From positions 186,697 to 250,696 of the forward strand of contig NZ_KB903565.1 in the NCBI RefSeq assembly GCF_000379805.1: 64,000 bases of DNA, written 5' to 3'. The notes below the pieces were generated by a model that saw nothing but the letters and a program-made list of their open reading frames with translations, was not told the origin of the DNA and made no database searches. Position numbers and translations under genes: made by a program. The stretch is from Lewinella cohaerens DSM 23179 (GTDB lineage: Bacteria; Bacteroidota; Bacteroidia; Chitinophagales; Saprospiraceae). Shown piece after piece: positions 61,801 to 64,000 of this stretch; positions within the stretch are counted from its first letter, which is position 1; each line of letters starts with the position of its first letter.

Positions 61801-62418
61801 ATTTTCAATCACGGTGCCCTGAATTTCGATATTATCAAAACGCCAGGTGCCGGTGCTTCCCTCTGCATTGTAGCCAAATATTCTAAAAATTATTTTAGAA
61901 TTGCTTAAGGGCTGCATAAAGGTCTGCGTACGCCAGCTTGTATTGTCGGGGATTGGTGTATCAACACTGCCTCCATACCCCGAATTAGGGACGAAAGCGT
62001 CTACCGTTGACCAAATGACAAAAAGGGTAGCAGGCCCAGTTCCCGAACGCCGCTCATCGAAGCTGATGCCGGTGACGTTTAGCGTAAAGCACGGATCTGC
62101 TTCCACAATAACTTCGAGATACCGGTCGGCAGCGATACCACCCGTGGGCCAGTTATTTCCTGAGTAGGAGTCTGTGCTGCCATTTCCCGAAGGAAAAGAA
62201 ACGTTTCCGACATTTGGGCCGAATACAGCAGCAGTAGCGGTTACGTTAGTAGCCATGCTAGTGGCAGCAGTTGTCTCTCCTTCAAAATCCCAGGTGGCCA
62301 GTTGGGCACTGAGCTGGAGCGTTGCAGCTAAGAAGAATAAGACTAAAAAAGATCGTTGAAATGGAATGCATGATTGGGAGCAATATCGTCCGAATCTGTT
62401 GATGTTTTTTTTCATCAA
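55876..62418 (-). CDS. giant secreted HYR-repeat protein 3 (T9SS substrate)
   Basis: This 2180-aa protein has a signal peptide (FLVLFFLAATLQLSAQ), an N-terminal jellyroll-like domain (about 40-205; ATWDFEGETTAAT..., GTWRFDNIEIQGT) of the type found at the start of many Bacteroidota surface proteins. Several CADFTxTFxxC modules alternate with HYR-like repeats, then the same C-terminal repeat series as giant proteins 1 and 2 follows, ending with the sorting domain LNVYPNPVNDLLQVKADG. It is probably exported by T9SS and attached to the surface. Blocks near residues 1170-1300 are almost identical to giant protein 2. No enzyme motif was found. Confidence 0.86.
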   Translation of the reverse strand: MMKKNINRFGRYCSQSCIPFQRSFLVLFFLAATLQLSAQLATWDFEGETTAATSMATNVTATAAVFGPNVGNVSFPSGNGSTDSYSGNNWPTGGIAADRYLEVIVEADPCFTLNVTGISFDERRSGTGPATLFVIWSTVDAFVPNSGYGGSVDTPIPDNTSWRTQTFMQPLSNSKIIFRIFGYNAEGSTGTWRFDNIEIQGTVIENTEAPEVTCADFTETFSYCAGFLGPNTITTPTWILVGADGEIGSTAGGIFSQTADVSACISDNDTDLADIEYSTIASYEEDRTDCSLTIVNEYAFRDACGNVADETVLVKFLFEDPGVDPTITTCPADLIVECGMPTDPSATGTATADDDCPAAPIVGFSDSFDPSCGSGTGLITRTWTATDECGGTASCVQFINIVDTTPPNVSCAEFTTFFDGGCSATLSPNVPSGGFGPIPADGMINVGIGIGTGASFELDLNGCVSDDCTDGFNGLGIRLVSSTIGNAACGQTLTNTYDIQDACGNISTDLVTIVATFGDTDGPEVTCADFTATFDNCPDGFGPNTPNGEWQDVPDDGTFLAASGGIFSVEVDLNGCVTDNCSDLTDLEWTLVDSYSEDFVAGCSITLVNEIAIRDACGNVSDDIITTKITITNENSTTPPNIVCPGNTTVECGNSTDPADTGTATATTDCGMATITFSDNFDPGGCGSGTGVIARTWTATSPCGITSTCVQSITIVDNLPPSFVSFPSDTNVECGDSTDPADTGTPSASDFCGTAAITFSDSFDDSCGNTGTINRTWAATDGCGNSTSQLQTITIVDNTPPVLALNCTTFAETFEGCPRFIGPNVPGASFTLSSNGTFLSAAGGSFITEVDLNNCVTEACGDLANLLLTVVASYEENTTACSTTIINEYSLTDECGNVAETNLFVRITIENTSNAVIVCPANADLTCGDSTDPMDTGMATATDQCGDVDVTFSDEITMRCNNGAYAIIRTWTAEGCGEPTSCQQLIVLSDEEAPMFDLACQVDQTFTTEDGDLCPADATISLTEGDELTTSDSWTVGGNAVPSLAGCVSDNCALDEEIIITVDDITVSGSGTCMRTIAVTFIADDGCGNDSEPFTLNYTFLDDTEPVFDLACQIDQTYFTEDGNVCPADATISLNEGDEIDVFTGWTVGGVAILPLQGCVDDNCADEADLIITVDDITVVDDGTCSRVITVTFIADDGCGNLSDPFVCNYTFIDDTGPEVSFNGIPDGGTYVVECDLPSTTWDPLIDIGELTITDNCSAIDFAGITEVLTQLYDGPCTGNLLTRWQQVFTVQDVCGNTTVYTLFTEIIDTTPPVFEDSPADVTIECDQTAAMPEMEAFDSCSEVIYNFNEVRTDGDCPNNYTLTRTWLASDGCGNTSVETQIVTVEDTTPPVIEFVDEYVSAYTPGQDVFIECSEYGNISLIIASAAAAFDNCSGGVPTSYDLQDLGGFDCAEYGYSGHLISTWKAADECGNESVATINWFLVDETAPVFQGLPADACAPLDNLPPVADVQAVDDCELATLTFSQSDPIDCDGGQYIERTWSAEDACGNTNSYTQRISLNGTSGPTITIDYPEIGDVMDGDLIQLPIDCDQDIAFSAAALEDAISVGSGCGSGESSIELNLMDEGDCLEDGYFARYRLSVTATDACGNTTSLGIMIDFVDMTPPVVSSPNELTLNCGDDIPMIEATDACGEIASMTFVDSAPIEVSCSANPVAYDRTWTVTDACGNAMTFTQSIIVLDNDGPVFSGVPADMCNNTGIDVVVTAVDDCTGNQAQVFLEEVMSSESGCGEVLTRTWTATDACGNTSTATQQVFFDDNEAPEIEFTSDLLFGLESGDELFLTVGDGFGDPSDPLLLTADDVTVTDNCATITAAVLVESTTSGDCAADGYIAQYDYKFIATDPCGNTSSAAITVFYVDGNAPDFFNIPADIEVFCTAIPPVADVTASDDYDEAVEVIFSETQTATPDGVLITRTWTATDKCGNTNAVSQEILVVNNDIDATFSFGSSVIECNSDNNRLGVTPTGGTPPYSYEWQLTFPLEDGYITTDPTLPGILFTMGYITQTFTVLITDANGCEYAASVTVVCDYSGEEGDFTGNGNNGAIKLNVYPNPVNDLLQVKADGLEDTPVTVALYNLFGQELSRTEVDTWTQEGLTIDTRRFPNGTYLLRLTADGHEVQTREVVILH

Positions 62419-63009
62419 ATAGGGTTTGAAAAAAATGATAAAAATGTTGTAGTTGGTGTTTAATGTTGGGTGTTGCGAAAAGATAAGTTGGGCTGTCTCT
62501 CCGTTTATTGAAGACGACAGGTCAACTTATCCCATAGAGGTACTATGGCGTTTTTTTGGACAAAAAAAGATAGATAGGCTATAGAGAAAAAGCTCTTGAT
62601 AGATGGCAAAAATATTTATTCTGTTTAGGTTGTCTATACCTAGTTTCTGTAAAGTATGGCCTCTATGAATTCCAGTAGTTTAGTGAATTATTAAAGTAAG
62701 GTGAAATAAAAGTAGGCTTGGCACAACTTCGTAACTAGAATTAAATGAGGGAAGACAGGGGGCGAGCAAAAAAGAAATGAGCCAATAAATATTTTGCGTG
62801 TAAGTTTTTTCGACAAACAAATGATGGCTCGGTGCTTCATCTGGCTAACGTACCAGAAGTAAAAACGCCATATTACTTGCTAACTTACTGTTTATCAGTA
62901 TTTCCTCTGTGTTACTTTGTGTTAAAAAAAGATAAAGGGAGTTTTTTTAAACGGGTTAAAGTATCTACTTTTGCGCAGGTTTTAACAAACGACCAAAAAG
63001 CGACGTAGC
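62419..63009. other. gene-free divergent region between giant gene 3 and atpB
   Basis: 591 AT-rich bp without a supported gene. It holds the promoters of both neighbours; TACTTTTG at 62966-62973 is a full -7 match for atpB. A TATCTTTT on the minus strand near 62486 is a possible weak -7 box for giant gene 3. Confidence 0.5.
62966..62973 (+). promoter_or_regulatory. atpB -7 element
   Basis: TACTTTTG matches TAnnTTTG fully and lies 36 bp before the GTG start. No -33 TTG is evident at the normal distance. Confidence 0.5.
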
Positions 63010-64000
63010 GTGAAAGTATCTTCCCGTTTCTCATCTTATCTTTTCGTAGTGGTTCTGGCACTGTTGTCTGGACCCGTTTTTGCTCAGCACGATGATCATG
63101 GTCATGGCCACGATCACGACCACGATAGCCACGAGCAATCCCATGCCACCGAGGCCGGTGAGCACGGCGGTTGTGGTGATCATACCGAGGATGGCGAGTA
63201 CGATCCGGTATCTACTGTAATGAATCACATTGCTGATGCCAATGAGTTCCATATCTGGAAAGGTGTTCACATTCCACTTCCTGTATTCCTGTATGCGCCT
63301 GAGCATGGCTGGACAACGGGTACGAGTAGCATGTTCCATCATGGAGAATCAGCTGTTGATCGCTATGTTTTGAACCATGGTCGTGCAAACCGTATTGCTG
63401 ATGATAACTTCCCTATGGGCGAAGTTCACCTCGATGGTATTCTACACCAAGTAGAAACCACTACCGACGCAAAGGGAAAAACCAAAGAAACAGACGTTTA
63501 CTACGCATGTGCCAAAGGTGAGCTTTGGAAATTGGATAAGCCATCTACTCTAGATGGTGGCATCTTGGGCGGAGGTATTACTTCTTTCTACGATTTTTCA
63601 ATCACCAAGAACGTGTTCACCATGATCTTGGCTTCTTTGTTGCTGATCTTTATCTGGGGAGCAGTTGCCAAAGGTTACAAGAAAAATGAAGGTAAGGCAC
63701 CTTCGGGTATTCAGTCATTCTTCGAGCCCTTCTTCACGTTTATTCGTGACGAGGTAACGAAGCCAATGATCGGACCTCGGTACGAGCGCTTTCAGCCATT
63801 CATCATGACCTTGTTTTTCTTTATCCTGTTTTGTAACCTTCTAGGGCTAGTTCCTTTCTTCCCTGGTGGTGCCAACGTAACAGGTAACTTGGCCGTGACA
63901 CTGGTATTGGCTGTATTGGCCTTCATTATTACCAATATTCATGGTAATGGACATTACTGGGAGCACGTGGTATGGATGCCGGGTGTACCGACATTCGTAA
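63010..64000 (+). CDS. atpB: ATP synthase F0 subunit a (3' end outside window)
   Basis: The frame starts at GTG 63010 (no ATG upstream before an in-frame stop) and runs off the window after about 330 codons. The first 25 residues are a signal peptide (SSYLFVVVLALLSGPVFAQ) followed by a His/Asp-rich stretch (HDDHGHGHDHDHDSHEQ). The family core then appears: IQSFFEPFFTFIRDEVTKPMIGPRYERFQPFIMTLFFFILFCNLLGLVPFF, with the transmembrane helices beginning after residue about 190. The essential Arg of the proton channel lies beyond the window. The long periplasmic N-terminal part is usual for Bacteroidota AtpB; the His-rich run is a local feature. Confidence 0.92.
   Translation, partial: MKVSSRFSSYLFVVVLALLSGPVFAQHDDHGHGHDHDHDSHEQSHATEAGEHGGCGDHTEDGEYDPVSTVMNHIADANEFHIWKGVHIPLPVFLYAPEHGWTTGTSSMFHHGESAVDRYVLNHGRANRIADDNFPMGEVHLDGILHQVETTTDAKGKTKETDVYYACAKGELWKLDKPSTLDGGILGGGITSFYDFSITKNVFTMILASLLLIFIWGAVAKGYKKNEGKAPSGIQSFFEPFFTFIRDEVTKPMIGPRYERFQPFIMTLFFFILFCNLLGLVPFFPGGANVTGNLAVTLVLAVLAFIITNIHGNGHYWEHVVWMPGVPTFV

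Overview
The window looks like a chromosome segment of a marine-type Bacteroidota, most likely Saprospiria (Lewinella/Saprospira relatives). The clues are type IX secretion (T9SS) C-terminal sorting domains, promoters with the TAnnTTTG -7 element, many lipoproteins, a carB without its allosteric domain, a CzcA-TolC fusion, DUF1501/DUF1800 and DUF5777 proteins, and giant surface proteins built of HYR-like repeats. The taxonomic call is inference from gene content. No tRNA, rRNA, CRISPR array, IS transposase or phage gene was seen.

Layout. 1-3.1 kb: the 3' part of a NuoL/DabB-like membrane subunit, a DUF2490 pseudogene fragment and a beta-carbonic anhydrase. 3.1-6.1 kb (-): three c-type cytochromes and a DUF5777 beta-barrel. 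6.2-14.1 kb (-): a heavy-metal efflux locus (response regulator, sensor kinase, CzcA-TolC fusion, adaptor) carrying two matching direct-repeat operators. 14.1-20.6 kb: a sulfur locus made of a cysteine dioxygenase-like gene, divergent from a small membrane protein, thioredoxin, two YeeE/YedE halves, a porin and a Crp/Fnr regulator, followed by a SulP transporter. Three promoters here share the same palindrome at the same distance from the -7 box. 20.6-29.7 kb: a gamma-carbonic anhydrase-like protein, an AIM24-like protein, the DUF1501/DUF1800 pair, a four-gene metF operon and a lipoprotein. 30.2-36.6 kb: YdeI-like protein, CoA-transferase A/B, LptC, LpxD, FdhD and a beta-CASP MBL protein. 36.9-43.4 kb: carB, a FIST/histidine-kinase pair of lower GC, HemJ-like protein and ExbD. 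43.6-62.4 kb (-): three paralogous giant secreted proteins of 1833, 1804 and 2180 aa, one with an N-terminal metzincin protease domain. 63.0 kb to the end: the start of atpB, on a GTG codon.

Intergenic DNA is rich in structured repeats. They include a 140-170 bp family whose hairpin differs in sequence between copies, a sequence seen just upstream of three unrelated genes in the same orientation, an array of four tetraloop hairpins, an element with perfect 18-bp inverted ends inside the efflux operon, and near-identical terminators behind the giant genes. The most promising items for follow-up are the sulfur regulon with its operator geometry, the giant HYR-protein cluster, the cytochrome/beta-barrel cluster and the variable-hairpin repeat.
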